64,000 nucleotides of DNA, taken from assembly GCA_015234425.1 (NCBI GenBank), contig JADGNE010000050.1:1-64000 (forward strand). Reading direction: 5' to 3'. Each line of letters starts with the position of its first letter. The stretch's first letter is position 1. Position numbers and translations under genes: made by a program. Under the pieces are notes generated by a model. It was not told the DNA's origin. It searched no databases and saw only the letters and a list, made by a program, of their open reading frames with translations. This DNA comes from Devosia sp. (lineage in GTDB: Bacteria > Pseudomonadota > Alphaproteobacteria > Rhizobiales > Devosiaceae). Below are positions 32,741 through 41,416 of this stretch, in pieces.

Positions 32741-33799
32741 ATGTCGAACAAGCACGTCACCGTCGAACAACTGGTGAAGACCTACCCCGGCAGCAGCGCG
32801 CCGTCCGTTGATCACGTCGATTTCGATCTCGAGAAGGGCGAAATGCTCGCCCTTCTCGGCCCCTCCGGCTGCGGCAAGACCACCATCCTGCGCATGGTTG
32901 CCGGCCTCATTACGCCGACCTCCGGCCACATCTGGCTCAATGGCCAGGACATGGCCCGGATCCCCGTGCACAAGCGCAATATGGGCATGGTGTTCCAGTC
33001 CTACGCCCTGTTCCCCCATATGAGCGTGGCTGAAAACGTCGCCTTTGGCCTCGAGATGCGCGGCGTTCCGCGCGCCGATCGTGCCGAGCGCGTCGAACGC
33101 GCCCTCGATCTAGTGAAACTTGCCGGTTACGGCTCGCGTCGCATCACCCAGCTGTCCGGCGGCCAGCAGCAGCGCTGCGCCATCGCCCGCTCGCTGGTCA
33201 TCGAACCCAATCTCCTGCTGCTCGACGAACCGCTCTCCAACCTCGACGCCAAGCTGCGCGATGAGATGCGCGACGAAATCCGCTCGATCCAGAACCGCAC
33301 CGGCGTCACCGCCATCTTCGTCACTCATGATCAGGACGAAGCCCTCTCCATGGCCGATCGCCTCGCCGTCATGTCGGCCGGCAAGATCGAGCAGATCGGC
33401 ACGCCCCGCCAAATCTTCGACTATCCGGCCACCGAATTCGTCGCCAACTTCATCGGCGCCGGCAATTTCTTCACGGGCCGTCCCACCGGGGCGCGCACCG
33501 CCGAGGTCGAAGGTCTCGGCACCATCACGGTCGGCCAGGATATTCCGGCAGGCCAGGATGCCCGCCTCCTCGTCCGCCCCCACCGGTTCACCCTCGACGC
33601 CCAGGGCCCAAACAGCTTCTCGGGCACCGTCACCCACCTCGTCTATCGCGGCGAAACCCTGACGCTGGACGTTGAAGTCGGCCCCCGCACCCTCAAGGTC
33701 GATCTGCCCACCCATGCCGGCGCCCTGCCAGAGCGTGGCCAGACCGTCACCCTCAGCGTCTCGCCCGCAGACATCACCCTCATCGGAGCGCAGCAGTGA
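32741..33799 (+). CDS. ABC transporter ATP-binding protein (PotA type)
   Basis: A 352-residue importer ATPase. Walker A GPSGCGKTT, signature LSGGQQQR, Walker [12 protein letters not shown] and the switch His in FVTHDQDEAL are intact. The C-terminal TOBE domain (about 275-350) includes LLVRPHRFTLD. ATG 32741 gives the natural MSNKHVTVEQL start 25 bp after the binding-protein stop. The stop overlaps the first permease (GTGA). Confidence 0.92.
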   Translation: MSNKHVTVEQLVKTYPGSSAPSVDHVDFDLEKGEMLALLGPSGCGKTTILRMVAGLITPTSGHIWLNGQDMARIPVHKRNMGMVFQSYALFPHMSVAENVAFGLEMRGVPRADRAERVERALDLVKLAGYGSRRITQLSGGQQQRCAIARSLVIEPNLLLLDEPLSNLDAKLRDEMRDEIRSIQNRTGVTAIFVTHDQDEALSMADRLAVMSAGKIEQIGTPRQIFDYPATEFVANFIGAGNFFTGRPTGARTAEVEGLGTITVGQDIPAGQDARLLVRPHRFTLDAQGPNSFSGTVTHLVYRGETLTLDVEVGPRTLKVDLPTHAGALPERGQTVTLSVSPADITLIGAQQ

Positions 33800-34650
33800 C
33801 GGCAGTCGAGAAAAAGACCAGTCGCACCCTGCTGCTGGTGCTGTTGGTGCCGGGCCTCCTGGCCCTCGGCATCAGCTTTGTCGCGCCCATGCTCTGGCTC
33901 CTGCGCGCCTCCTTCTCCACCTCCGCGCTGGGCGGCGGAGACGATTGGACGCCGGATAAATATTCGGAAATCCTCACCGACCCCTTCTATTGGCGCGTCG
34001 CCGGAAACACCCTCAACTACGGCCTGACAGTCGCGGTTTTCGCGGTCATCCTCTCCTATCCGATCGCCCTGTTCCTCGCGCGTTCGACCAGCAAATATCG
34101 CGGCATCCTCACCGCCCTCGCCATCGCCCCGCTCCTCACCTCGAGCGTTGTGCGTACCTATGGCTGGATGGTGATCCTCGGCGATCGCGGCGTCATCAAT
34201 TCGACCCTTCAGTGGCTGACCCTCACCGACGCGCCGATCCGGCTGAGCAACAACCAGCTCGGCGCCACCATCGCGATGATCGAAATTCTCATGCCCTATG
34301 CGATCCTCGCCATGCTCTCGGGTTTCGGTCGGCTCAATTCCCAGCTTGAAGAGGCTGCCACCATGCTCGGGGCCAATCGCTTCAAGGTGTTCACCCGCAT
34401 CATCCTGCCGCTGAGCCTTCCCGGCGTCATCACGGCGGCGCTGCTGGTCTTCGTGCTCGCCATTTCCGGCTTCATCACTCCGCGCCTCATGGGCGGTGGC
34501 CGCGTCTTCGTGTTCGGCACCGAAGTCTTCCAGGAAGCCACAGTGACCCTCAACTGGCCGCTCGCCGCCGCGCTCGCCGTCATGCTGCTCGTGCTCTTCA
34601 GCTCGGTGATCGTCGTCTATCGCCGCGCCCTGCGTGCCCTGGAGGCCTGA
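33796..34650 (+). CDS. ABC transporter permease (PotB type)
   Basis: A 284-residue polytopic membrane protein with six predicted hydrophobic segments. The cytoplasmic coupling loop EEAATMLGANRFKVFTRIILPLSLPG identifies the PotB/CysT-like binding-protein-dependent permease family. It starts at GTG 33796 overlapping the ATPase stop by four bases, and is followed after one base by the partner permease. It forms a heterodimeric channel with that partner. Confidence 0.91.
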   Translation: MTAVEKKTSRTLLLVLLVPGLLALGISFVAPMLWLLRASFSTSALGGGDDWTPDKYSEILTDPFYWRVAGNTLNYGLTVAVFAVILSYPIALFLARSTSKYRGILTALAIAPLLTSSVVRTYGWMVILGDRGVINSTLQWLTLTDAPIRLSNNQLGATIAMIEILMPYAILAMLSGFGRLNSQLEEAATMLGANRFKVFTRIILPLSLPGVITAALLVFVLAISGFITPRLMGGGRVFVFGTEVFQEATVTLNWPLAAALAVMLLVLFSSVIVVYRRALRALEA

Positions 34651-34651
34651 T

Positions 34652-35446
34652 ATGGACAAGACCTCACCACTGGCCGCATTCGCCTGGCGCGGCCTCATCA
34701 CCCTCCTCTATATTTTCCTTCTGGCGCCGATCATCATCGTGTTCGTGGTGTCCTTCGACACCCGCAAATATCTGGCCTTCCCGCCGGAAAGCTGGTCCTT
34801 CGGCTCCTATATTGCGGTGTTGCAGAACGAGGCCTTCATCTCCGCCTTCTGGCGCAGCCTCGGGCTCGGCGCCATCGTCGGCATCGGCGCTGTCGCCATC
34901 GGCACGCTTTTGTCCATGGCCCTCACCCGCCACAAGTTCCGGGGTGAAGGCGCGGTGAACTTCCTCGTCATCGCGCCCTTCATCGTGCCCAACATCGTGC
35001 TGGCGGTCGGTTTGGTTCTGGTGCTCGCCGCCTTCAAGCTGCTCGACAGCTATATCGGCATCTTCATCGCCCATCTTGGCGTCACCATCCCCTACACGGT
35101 CCGGACAGTGACGATGAGCCTGATGGCGGTAGACCGCCGCGTCGAGGAAGCAGCCCTCGTGCATGGTGCCTCCCCGCTCCAGGTCTTCTGGCGCGTGACC
35201 CTGCCATTGATCCGTCCGGGCATCATTGCCGGCGGCGTCATCGCCTTTCTTATCTCTTTTGATGAGACGACGATCTCGCTCTTCATCGTCTCGGTCAAAA
35301 CCTCGACCCTGCCGACCGAAATCTACCGCTACCTCGAATACTCCACCGATCCGCAGATCGCGGCCCTCTCGGTGGTGCTCATTCTCATTTCCGTGGCCGT
35401 GGTGGTCCTAGTCGAAAAGCTGATCGGCCTGCGCAAGGCCGTGTGA
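34652..35446 (+). CDS. ABC transporter permease (PotC type)
   Basis: A 264-residue polytopic membrane protein. The coupling loop VEEAALVHGASPLQVFWRVTLPLIRPG and the PotC-like FLISFDETTISLFI are clear. The ATG lies one base after the preceding stop (TGATATG). Its stop overlaps the frame of the following esterase, consistent with one transcript. Confidence 0.91.
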   Translation: MDKTSPLAAFAWRGLITLLYIFLLAPIIIVFVVSFDTRKYLAFPPESWSFGSYIAVLQNEAFISAFWRSLGLGAIVGIGAVAIGTLLSMALTRHKFRGEGAVNFLVIAPFIVPNIVLAVGLVLVLAAFKLLDSYIGIFIAHLGVTIPYTVRTVTMSLMAVDRRVEEAALVHGASPLQVFWRVTLPLIRPGIIAGGVIAFLISFDETTISLFIVSVKTSTLPTEIYRYLEYSTDPQIAALSVVLILISVAVVVLVEKLIGLRKAV

Positions 35447-35457
35447 GGACAGAAATC

Positions 35458-36948
35458 ATGACGCGCATTCACGTCCCTGGCGGCGAAATCGAAGGCTTTG
35501 TCGAACACGGCAATTACTGTTTTCTCGGCGTTCCGTATGCGGCCCCGTGCACGCCCGAACGCCGCTTTGAAGCTCCACAAGCTGTCGAACCGTGGGATGG
35601 CGTCCGAGACGCCACCCGCCACGGCAGCGTCTGCCCACAGACCCCCACCTATGGCCCCGTAGGCAAGGGGGCGACTTCCAACCTGACCCAGGGCGAGGAT
35701 TTCCTCACCCTGAACGTGCGCACGCCCGACCTCACTGGCAAAGCGCCCGTTCTGGTCTGGGTGCACGGCGGCGGCTATGCCGTCGGTTCGGCCAATGAGC
35801 CGAATGTCCAGTCCGGTGCCTTTGCCTCAAGCGGCATTGTGGAAGTCACAATCAACTACCGCCTCGGCGCGCTCGGCTTCCTCCATCTCGAAGGCAAGCC
35901 CGACAATCGCGGCTTGCTCGATCTGCTGGCCGGGCTCAAATGGGTGCAGGCGAACATCGCCCGTTTCGGCGGCGATCCCGCCCGCGTCAGCTTCGGTGGC
36001 CGCTCGGCCGGTGGCTTTGCCATCGCCGCCGTCATGGCGATGCCCGAGGCCAAGGACCTCTTTGCCCGCGCCATTCCCCAGAGCGGCGCCAGCACTGCCA
36101 TCGCCTCGATGGAGGACGCGCAAAAGCTCACCAACCGGATGTGCGCCGCCCTCGGCACCGATGAAGCCGGTATTCTCACCGCGCCAATCGACGCCCTGCT
36201 CATCGCCCAGCGCGATCTCTGCAACGAAAGCTACGAGCACCACGATTTCGACCGCGACGGCTCCGCCGCCATGCTCGGCGTGCCCTTCGTCCCGGTGATC
36301 GACGGCGCCTCTCTCCTCGAACATCCTGACACCGCTGCCGCCGCCGGTCGCACCACCCAGGTGCCCATGATGATCGGCACCACCACCTCCGAATATCTCA
36401 CCCACGCGACCATCCTGCCCGCCGACCTCACCTTCGAGGCCGTCGCGGCCCTGATGCATGAGCGTGTTCGTCACCTCGGCAAGACCGGCGCTGACATGGT
36501 CGCGACCTATCGCGCCGCCCTGCCCGATCATTCCCCCTACGGCATCTGGCGCGCCATCGGTGGCGACCTCGTCTTCCACAATCCGACGACGCAGTTCGCC
36601 CGTCTCCATTCCCGTCACCAGCCGGTCTACAAATATCTCTTCGGCCGCATCGAAGCCGACGAGCTCGGCGCCGCCCACGGCGGCGAAGTTGGCCACGTCT
36701 GGTACCGCGACGGCATGGACATCACGGGCCTCCGCGATTTCCAGGCCATCGACAGCCTCGAAGCGGCACGCGAGGTCCACGCCGTCTGGCGCGATTTCAT
36801 CGCCGGAGTGGACGACAAATCAGCCTGGCCAGAATATTCTGAACAAAACCCGGTCGTGCTGCGCCTCGGCGATGGCCCGGCTCGGGTGGAGGGGGACCTG
36901 TTCGGACAACGCCTTGATCTGTGGGGTCCGGACCAATTCGCAGGGTAA
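35458..36948 (+). CDS. Type B carboxylesterase
   Basis: A 496-residue alpha/beta-hydrolase of the carboxylesterase/cholinesterase family. It shows the N-terminal FLGVPYAAPCTPERRF, the EDFLTLNVRTPD signature, the oxyanion hole VWVHGGGYAVGS and the nucleophile elbow FGGRSAGGFA, in which the usual Glu of GESAG is Arg. The catalytic His is probably in AAHGGEVGHVW. No signal peptide is present. ATG 35458 follows GAGGAC; a GTG 15 bases earlier overlaps the permease stop. Its place after the importer suggests ester cleavage of the imported compound in the cytoplasm. Confidence 0.88.
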   Translation: MTRIHVPGGEIEGFVEHGNYCFLGVPYAAPCTPERRFEAPQAVEPWDGVRDATRHGSVCPQTPTYGPVGKGATSNLTQGEDFLTLNVRTPDLTGKAPVLVWVHGGGYAVGSANEPNVQSGAFASSGIVEVTINYRLGALGFLHLEGKPDNRGLLDLLAGLKWVQANIARFGGDPARVSFGGRSAGGFAIAAVMAMPEAKDLFARAIPQSGASTAIASMEDAQKLTNRMCAALGTDEAGILTAPIDALLIAQRDLCNESYEHHDFDRDGSAAMLGVPFVPVIDGASLLEHPDTAAAAGRTTQVPMMIGTTTSEYLTHATILPADLTFEAVAALMHERVRHLGKTGADMVATYRAALPDHSPYGIWRAIGGDLVFHNPTTQFARLHSRHQPVYKYLFGRIEADELGAAHGGEVGHVWYRDGMDITGLRDFQAIDSLEAAREVHAVWRDFIAGVDDKSAWPEYSEQNPVVLRLGDGPARVEGDLFGQRLDLWGPDQFAG

Positions 36949-36950
36949 AC

Positions 36951-37880
36951 ATGCGATCCAATTATCTGGACACGCGCCAGCTCGAAGCCTTTGCTGCCGT
37001 CGTTTCGGTCGGCAGCATCACCGGCGCGGCCAAGGCCATCGGCCTGTCGCAACCGGTTATCACCCGCCAGATCCAGGATCTGGAGGCGCAGATTGGCTTT
37101 GCCCTGCTCCATCGCAGCGGCCCGCGCGTCACCCCCACGCGCCAGGGTCTCGCCTTTTACGAAGACGTCGAAATGTTCCTCACCGGGCTGCGGACGATTT
37201 CGGAAAAGGCTCAGGCCATAAACACCGCTGAAGCCCTGCCCCTGACGGTCGCGTCCATTCCATCCCTCGCCACAGGCATTCTCCCCGCAGCCATCGCTGC
37301 CATAGACGAACGCCTCCGCTCGCGCCAATTGCAGATCCAGGCTATTTCCGCCGAAAAGGTGGTCCAGGCCGTCATCTCGGGCACGTCCGATCTCGGCCTC
37401 GCCAGCTGGCCGGTCGACAATGCCGGGCTCGATGTCCACTGGCAGGCCGAAGTGCCCTGCCACGCGGTCGTCTCCCGCACCCATCGCCTCGCCAGCGCCG
37501 CAGTTCTCACCCCCAATGATCTCCGCGACGAACCGCTGATCATGGCTGCCAATCCCTACCGCCTGCGCATGCTCATCGACAGCGCGCTGGCCGAACAGGG
37601 CGTCACCGCGGGCTCGGTCACCTCCTGCAACGCCACCTATGTTTCTCTGTCCATGGCCAGCCAGGGTCTCGGTATCGCCATCGTCGAGCCGCTGACCGGC
37701 GCCGGCCTCCCCTCGCCCGATCTCGTCGCCGTGCCGCTCTCCTTCCACGTCCCCTTCCGCTGGAGCGTCATCACCGCCATCGGCCGGCCGCTGACGCCTT
37801 CGGTTGCCGCCCTGATCGATGCGATCCGCACCACCGCGTCCGCGAACATCGCCTCCCTCCGCGACACAACTGCGCGCTAG
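36951..37880 (+). CDS. LysR-family transcriptional regulator
   Basis: A 309-residue LTTR with an N-terminal winged HTH (LDTRQLEAFAAVVSVGSITGAAKAIGLSQPVITRQIQDLEAQIGF, read as usual in two parts) and a C-terminal periplasmic-binding-like effector domain from about residue 95. ATG 36951 follows CAGGGTAA, two bases after the esterase stop, so the regulator is the last gene of the operon instead of divergent from it. It presumably responds to the operon's substrate. No T-N11-A site could be assigned with confidence. Confidence 0.9.
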   Translation: MRSNYLDTRQLEAFAAVVSVGSITGAAKAIGLSQPVITRQIQDLEAQIGFALLHRSGPRVTPTRQGLAFYEDVEMFLTGLRTISEKAQAINTAEALPLTVASIPSLATGILPAAIAAIDERLRSRQLQIQAISAEKVVQAVISGTSDLGLASWPVDNAGLDVHWQAEVPCHAVVSRTHRLASAAVLTPNDLRDEPLIMAANPYRLRMLIDSALAEQGVTAGSVTSCNATYVSLSMASQGLGIAIVEPLTGAGLPSPDLVAVPLSFHVPFRWSVITAIGRPLTPSVAALIDAIRTTASANIASLRDTTAR

Positions 37881-37881
37881 A

Positions 37882-38034
37882 TCACGACCGGCTCTGCTGC
37901 GGCGAAAAGCCAAATCGGCGCTTGTAACAGGTCGCGAAATACTGGCTCGACGAGAACCCGCATTCGAACGCGATCTCGATGACGGTGGCGCTGGCCCGTT
38001 CCGTCAGCCAGCGCTTGGCCGCCTCCAGCTTCGG
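37882..38034 (-). pseudogene. C-terminal fragment of an AraC-family regulator
   Basis: Read on the minus strand from 38034 to a TGA at 37882-37884, the frame gives about 50 residues beginning PKLEAAKRWLTERASA, then VIEIAFECGFSSSQYFATCY and a closing KRRFGFSPQQSR. This is the second helix-turn-helix and recognition helix of an AraC/GlxA-type protein. No start, no first HTH and no effector domain are present. The homology stops exactly where SMP-30 homology begins on the other strand, so this is a deletion or rearrangement junction. Confidence 0.75.
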
Positions 38035-38715
38035 CCTCGCTCAAAACGGCCGCTGGCTCGTGGCGCTCGCCAATGATGTTATCCTCTTTTACCGGAAACC
38101 GGCGCGCGCGAGATCATCGCCACCATCGACCACGCCAAGCCCGACATGCGCCTCAACGACGGCAAGTTCGGTCCCGATGGCGCCTTCTGGGTCGGCAGCA
38201 TGGACGGCACACAGAAAGCCCCGCTCGGCGGAAAACTCTATCGCGTCGCCCCGGACGGCGCCGTCACCACCATCGCAACCGACATCGCCATTTCAAACGG
38301 CCTCGCCTGGAACGCCGACGCGACCCGCCTCTACCACTCGGACTCCCGTGGCAGTATGTGGATCGACTGTTGGGATTTCGACGCCGCAACCGGCGCCGCC
38401 AGCAATCGCCGCCGCCTCCGCGACAATGACCTTGCCGCCGGCCGCCCCGATGGCGGCGCCTGCGACTTGGCTGGCCATTATTGGTCCGCCGGCCCCAGCG
38501 AAAGCCGCATCAATTGCTTTGCGCCGGATGGCACGCTCATCGGCACCATTCCCGTGCCGCTCAAAAATCCGACCATGCCCTGTTTCGGCGGGCCGGAGAT
38601 GAAGACCCTTTTCGTCACCAGCCTCGACTCCAAAATCGACGGTTCGGGTCACGATGGCATCCTCGCCATCGACATGGAAATTGCCGGCGTGCCGGTCCAC
38701 ATTTTCGCACGATAA
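38035..38715 (+). pseudogene. SMP-30/gluconolactonase family protein, 5'-truncated and frameshifted
   Basis: Homology begins without a start as LAQNGRWLVALANDVILFY. At about 38092 the frame breaks: TACCGGAAACC would, with one more C, continue as YPETGAREIIATIDH into the intact rest. From 38146 the frame has NDGKFGPDGAFWVGSMDG, ISNGLAWNADATRLYHSDS, GGACDLAGHYW and the family C-terminus CFGGPEMKTLFVTSL. Thus roughly the first fifth is missing and a single-base deletion interrupts the remainder. SMP-30 proteins are sugar lactonases. A terminator-like hairpin follows the stop. Confidence 0.8.
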
Positions 38716-38716
38716 A

Positions 38717-38744
38717 GGCCGGGACCTTTTCACAGGTCCCGGCC
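38717..38744. terminator. Terminator-like hairpin between convergent units
   Basis: GGCCGGGACCT and AGGTCCCGGCC form a perfect 11-bp stem with a 6-nt loop (TTTCAC-type), two bases after the SMP-30 stop. No T-run follows on the plus strand. It lies 46 bp from the end of the HAD phosphatase gene on the other strand and may serve both units. Confidence 0.6.
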
Positions 38745-38790
38745 GTCAATGCTAGCAGTCTGCTAACCAACTCCCCACTTTGCTAACGCG

Positions 38791-39582
38791 TCAGAGATGC
38801 GCCAGCACATAGTCCGGCATGGTCGACGGCGTGCCCTTCACCGGCACCCCCGTCTCCAGCAACACACTGCGCACCCCGGCATTCCGCGCCGCCTTGATGT
38901 CCGTATCTATCTGATCGCCCAGCATAATCGCGTCCCTGGCCTCGGCCCCGACCACCTCCAGCGCCATCCTGATGATCTCTGGTGCCGGCTTCCCAAGGAT
39001 CGTCGGCGTCACCCGGGCCGATGTCGCAATCGAAGCAATAATCGCCCCCGTCCCCGGCTCATAAGACCCGCCCGCAATCGGCCGGATCACATCCGGGTTG
39101 GTGCCGATAAGTTCCGCTCCTGCAAGGATATTTCGCACCGCAGTGGTCATCATCGTATAGTCGAACTTCCGGTCCAGCGCCACGATCACAACCCGCGCCC
39201 CGCTCTCCACCAGCTCAAAGCCAGCAGCCTCGACCCGGGCTTTTAGCGAAGCAGAACCAATGACATAGGCCCCACTGCCCACGGGGTATTTTTTCGTGGC
39301 ATAATCCAGTGCAACTTCGGCAGATGTCAGCACCTGGTCCGGCGCGCAGTCGATCCCCAGCCGCCGGATCTTCTCGGCAAACTCCGCCGGGGACTTTTCG
39401 GCATTATTCGTTATAAAACAATATCTTAGACCCTGTTTCTGCCACAGATTGAAGCGTTCAACCGCCCCCGGAATGGCATCCTCGCCGCGATAAACCACCC
39501 CATCGAGATCGGACAGCACGGCCTTGAACTGGATCTCTTCAACCGAGGCAAGGCGTTGAGAAGTAAGCATAATATTCATCAC
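38791..39582 (-). CDS. HAD-superfamily phosphatase (NagD / p-nitrophenyl phosphatase type)
   Basis: A 263-residue HAD type IIA phosphatase. Motif I is LSDLDGVVYRG, motif II FITNNAEKS, the Lys of motif III in ILGKPAPEII and motif IV MLGDQIDTDIKAA. The C2a cap lies between. Substrates of this group are small phosphomonoesters such as glycerol phosphate, sugar phosphates or nucleotides. It is the last gene of the phosphodiester operon and overlaps the upstream permease gene by four bases, so it would free phosphate from the monoesters made by the two phosphodiesterases. Confidence 0.9.
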   Translation of the reverse strand: MMNIMLTSQRLASVEEIQFKAVLSDLDGVVYRGEDAIPGAVERFNLWQKQGLRYCFITNNAEKSPAEFAEKIRRLGIDCAPDQVLTSAEVALDYATKKYPVGSGAYVIGSASLKARVEAAGFELVESGARVVIVALDRKFDYTMMTTAVRNILAGAELIGTNPDVIRPIAGGSYEPGTGAIIASIATSARVTPTILGKPAPEIIRMALEVVGAEARDAIMLGDQIDTDIKAARNAGVRSVLLETGVPVKGTPSTMPDYVLAHL

Positions 39583-40478
39583 ACCTTGCCCTGAAGATTG
39601 GGATCAAGCTTATCCCGCAGCCAGTCGCCCAGGAGCGAAATGGCCAGAGTTGTAAGGAAGATAACGACCCCGGCCGGAATGCCAATCCACCACGCTGTCG
39701 CCAGATAGTTCCGCCCCTCGCCGAGCAGCAGACCCAGACTCGTTCCCGGAGGTTGCACGCCTAAGCCGAGGAAAGATAACGATGTTTCCAGAAGAATGAT
39801 CTCCGGGAAATTGAGCGTCACCTGCACCATGATGATGCCCATCATGTTCGGCAGCACATGCCGCCAATAGACCTTGGCCGGATGCACTCCCAACGTCCGG
39901 ATGGCGAAGGCATAACCCTGACCATTGGTCGACAGCACCAGCCCGCGAGCAATGCGCGCATAGCCATCCCAGCCAAAAAGCCCAATCAAAACAACGAGCA
40001 GGACAAAATTATTGCCGAAGAAGGCCAGCACCGCCAGCGCCACGATCAGGAACGGGATCGAAGCCTGAAAGTCCACCAGCATCATGATGAAATCATCGAC
40101 CCAGCCCCGGAAATGGGCGGCAACGATCCCCAGCAGCGTCCCGACCGTCGCCCCGATCACCGTCCCCATCAGCGCAATGAGAATGCTGGTCCGCATGGCA
40201 TAGATCACCCGGCTCAGCACATCGCGACCGAGATTGTCGGTGCCTAGGAAATACTCCGGCAGCCCATCCAGGAAGCTCGGCGGCTTCAGCCGCTTGAGCA
40301 GGCTCTGTTCGGCATAGCCGTAAGGCGCGATAAACTCAGCGAAAATCGCCGCGAGTACAATCAGCACCAGCCAGCTGATACAAAGACCGATCACCAGCGG
40401 CGGCCGGGTCTTCCAGATCCGGGTCAACCAGTTTGGACGGCGGCGCAGCTCCGCCGATGCAATATCCATCGTGCTCAT
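39579..40478 (-). CDS. Peptide-type ABC transporter permease (DppC type)
   Basis: A 299-residue inner-membrane permease of the oligopeptide/nickel/opine family. It has the N-terminal OppC domain, LGTDNLGRDVLSRVIYAMRTS and the coupling region GLVLSTNGQGYAFAIRTLGVHPAKVYWRHVLPN, then ETSLSFLGLGVQPPGTSLG. Four-base overlaps on both sides (DppB-type gene before, HAD gene after) show tight translational coupling. Confidence 0.92.
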   Translation of the reverse strand: MSTMDIASAELRRRPNWLTRIWKTRPPLVIGLCISWLVLIVLAAIFAEFIAPYGYAEQSLLKRLKPPSFLDGLPEYFLGTDNLGRDVLSRVIYAMRTSILIALMGTVIGATVGTLLGIVAAHFRGWVDDFIMMLVDFQASIPFLIVALAVLAFFGNNFVLLVVLIGLFGWDGYARIARGLVLSTNGQGYAFAIRTLGVHPAKVYWRHVLPNMMGIIMVQVTLNFPEIILLETSLSFLGLGVQPPGTSLGLLLGEGRNYLATAWWIGIPAGVVIFLTTLAISLLGDWLRDKLDPNLQGKV

Positions 40479-41416
40479 GCGGTCGCCGCCTTCTTGTTCT
40501 GCAGTTCAATTCGCGGGTCGAGCCAGCCATAGGCGAGGTCGACGATCAGATTGATCGCAACCATAGTGAAGGCGATCAGCAGCACCACGCCCTGCACCAC
40601 CGCCAGATCGCGCTGGTTGACGGCATTGACCAGCAACATGCCCACGCCCGGCCAGGCGAAAACCGTCTCGATGGTCACTGCGCCCCCGATCAGCCCACCA
40701 ATGCGCATGCCGACCACGGTCACGACCGGGATCGCCGCGTTGGGAATGGCATGGCGCAGAACACGCCGCTCATGGGGAATGCCCTTGGCCTTGGCCGTCC
40801 GCATGAAGGGCTGATGCAAAACGTCGAGCATGGACGAGCGGGTAAAGCGCGCCACCGTCGCTGCCGCAGCAGTTCCCAGCGTAATCGCCGGCATGAGCAG
40901 GTGCCAGATGCTGCCCGTACCCGAGCTCGGCAGCCACCGAAGCGTCATGGAAAACAGGAGGATGAGCAGGATGCCGAGAAAGAAGTTCGGGATCGAATGA
41001 CCGAGAATGGTGAAGCTCATGGTCGCCTGATCGACCCAGGTGCCGCGCTTGAGCGCAGCGATCACCCCGGCCGGAATGCCAATGAGCAGCGTCAGCAGCA
41101 GCGCGGTGATGCCAAGCTGCAGCGTCACCGGAATACGCTCTGCGATAACTTCCAGCGCCGGTCGACCATCGCGGAAAGAATTGCCGAAATCGCCCTGCAA
41201 CATCGCCCCGATATAGGTGATGTACTGCTCGAACATCGACTTATCGAGGCCCCAGCGCTCCCGGAACGCCGCAATGGCGTCCGGCGAGGCTTCGTCCGAC
41301 ATCATGATCTGCGCCGGATCACCCGACGCGCGCAGTACGACGAACACAAATGTCACCGCCAGCAGCAGCGTCAGCGCCCCGCGAAACAGCTTGGTGACGA
41401 GGAATTGCAAATTCAT
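40475..41416 (-). CDS. Peptide-type ABC transporter permease (DppB type)
   Basis: A 313-residue permease. It opens MNLQFLVTKLFRGALTLLLAVTF and contains DFGNSFRDGRPALEVI, FTRSSMLDVLHQPFMRTAKAKGIPHERRVLRHA and ETVFAWPGVGMLLVNAVNQRD, all typical DppB/OppB marks. ATG 41416 overlaps the phosphodiesterase stop by four bases; a 22-residue extension upstream lies within that gene and is rejected. Confidence 0.92.
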   Translation of the reverse strand: MNLQFLVTKLFRGALTLLLAVTFVFVVLRASGDPAQIMMSDEASPDAIAAFRERWGLDKSMFEQYITYIGAMLQGDFGNSFRDGRPALEVIAERIPVTLQLGITALLLTLLIGIPAGVIAALKRGTWVDQATMSFTILGHSIPNFFLGILLILLFSMTLRWLPSSGTGSIWHLLMPAITLGTAAAATVARFTRSSMLDVLHQPFMRTAKAKGIPHERRVLRHAIPNAAIPVVTVVGMRIGGLIGGAVTIETVFAWPGVGMLLVNAVNQRDLAVVQGVVLLIAFTMVAINLIVDLAYGWLDPRIELQNKKAATA

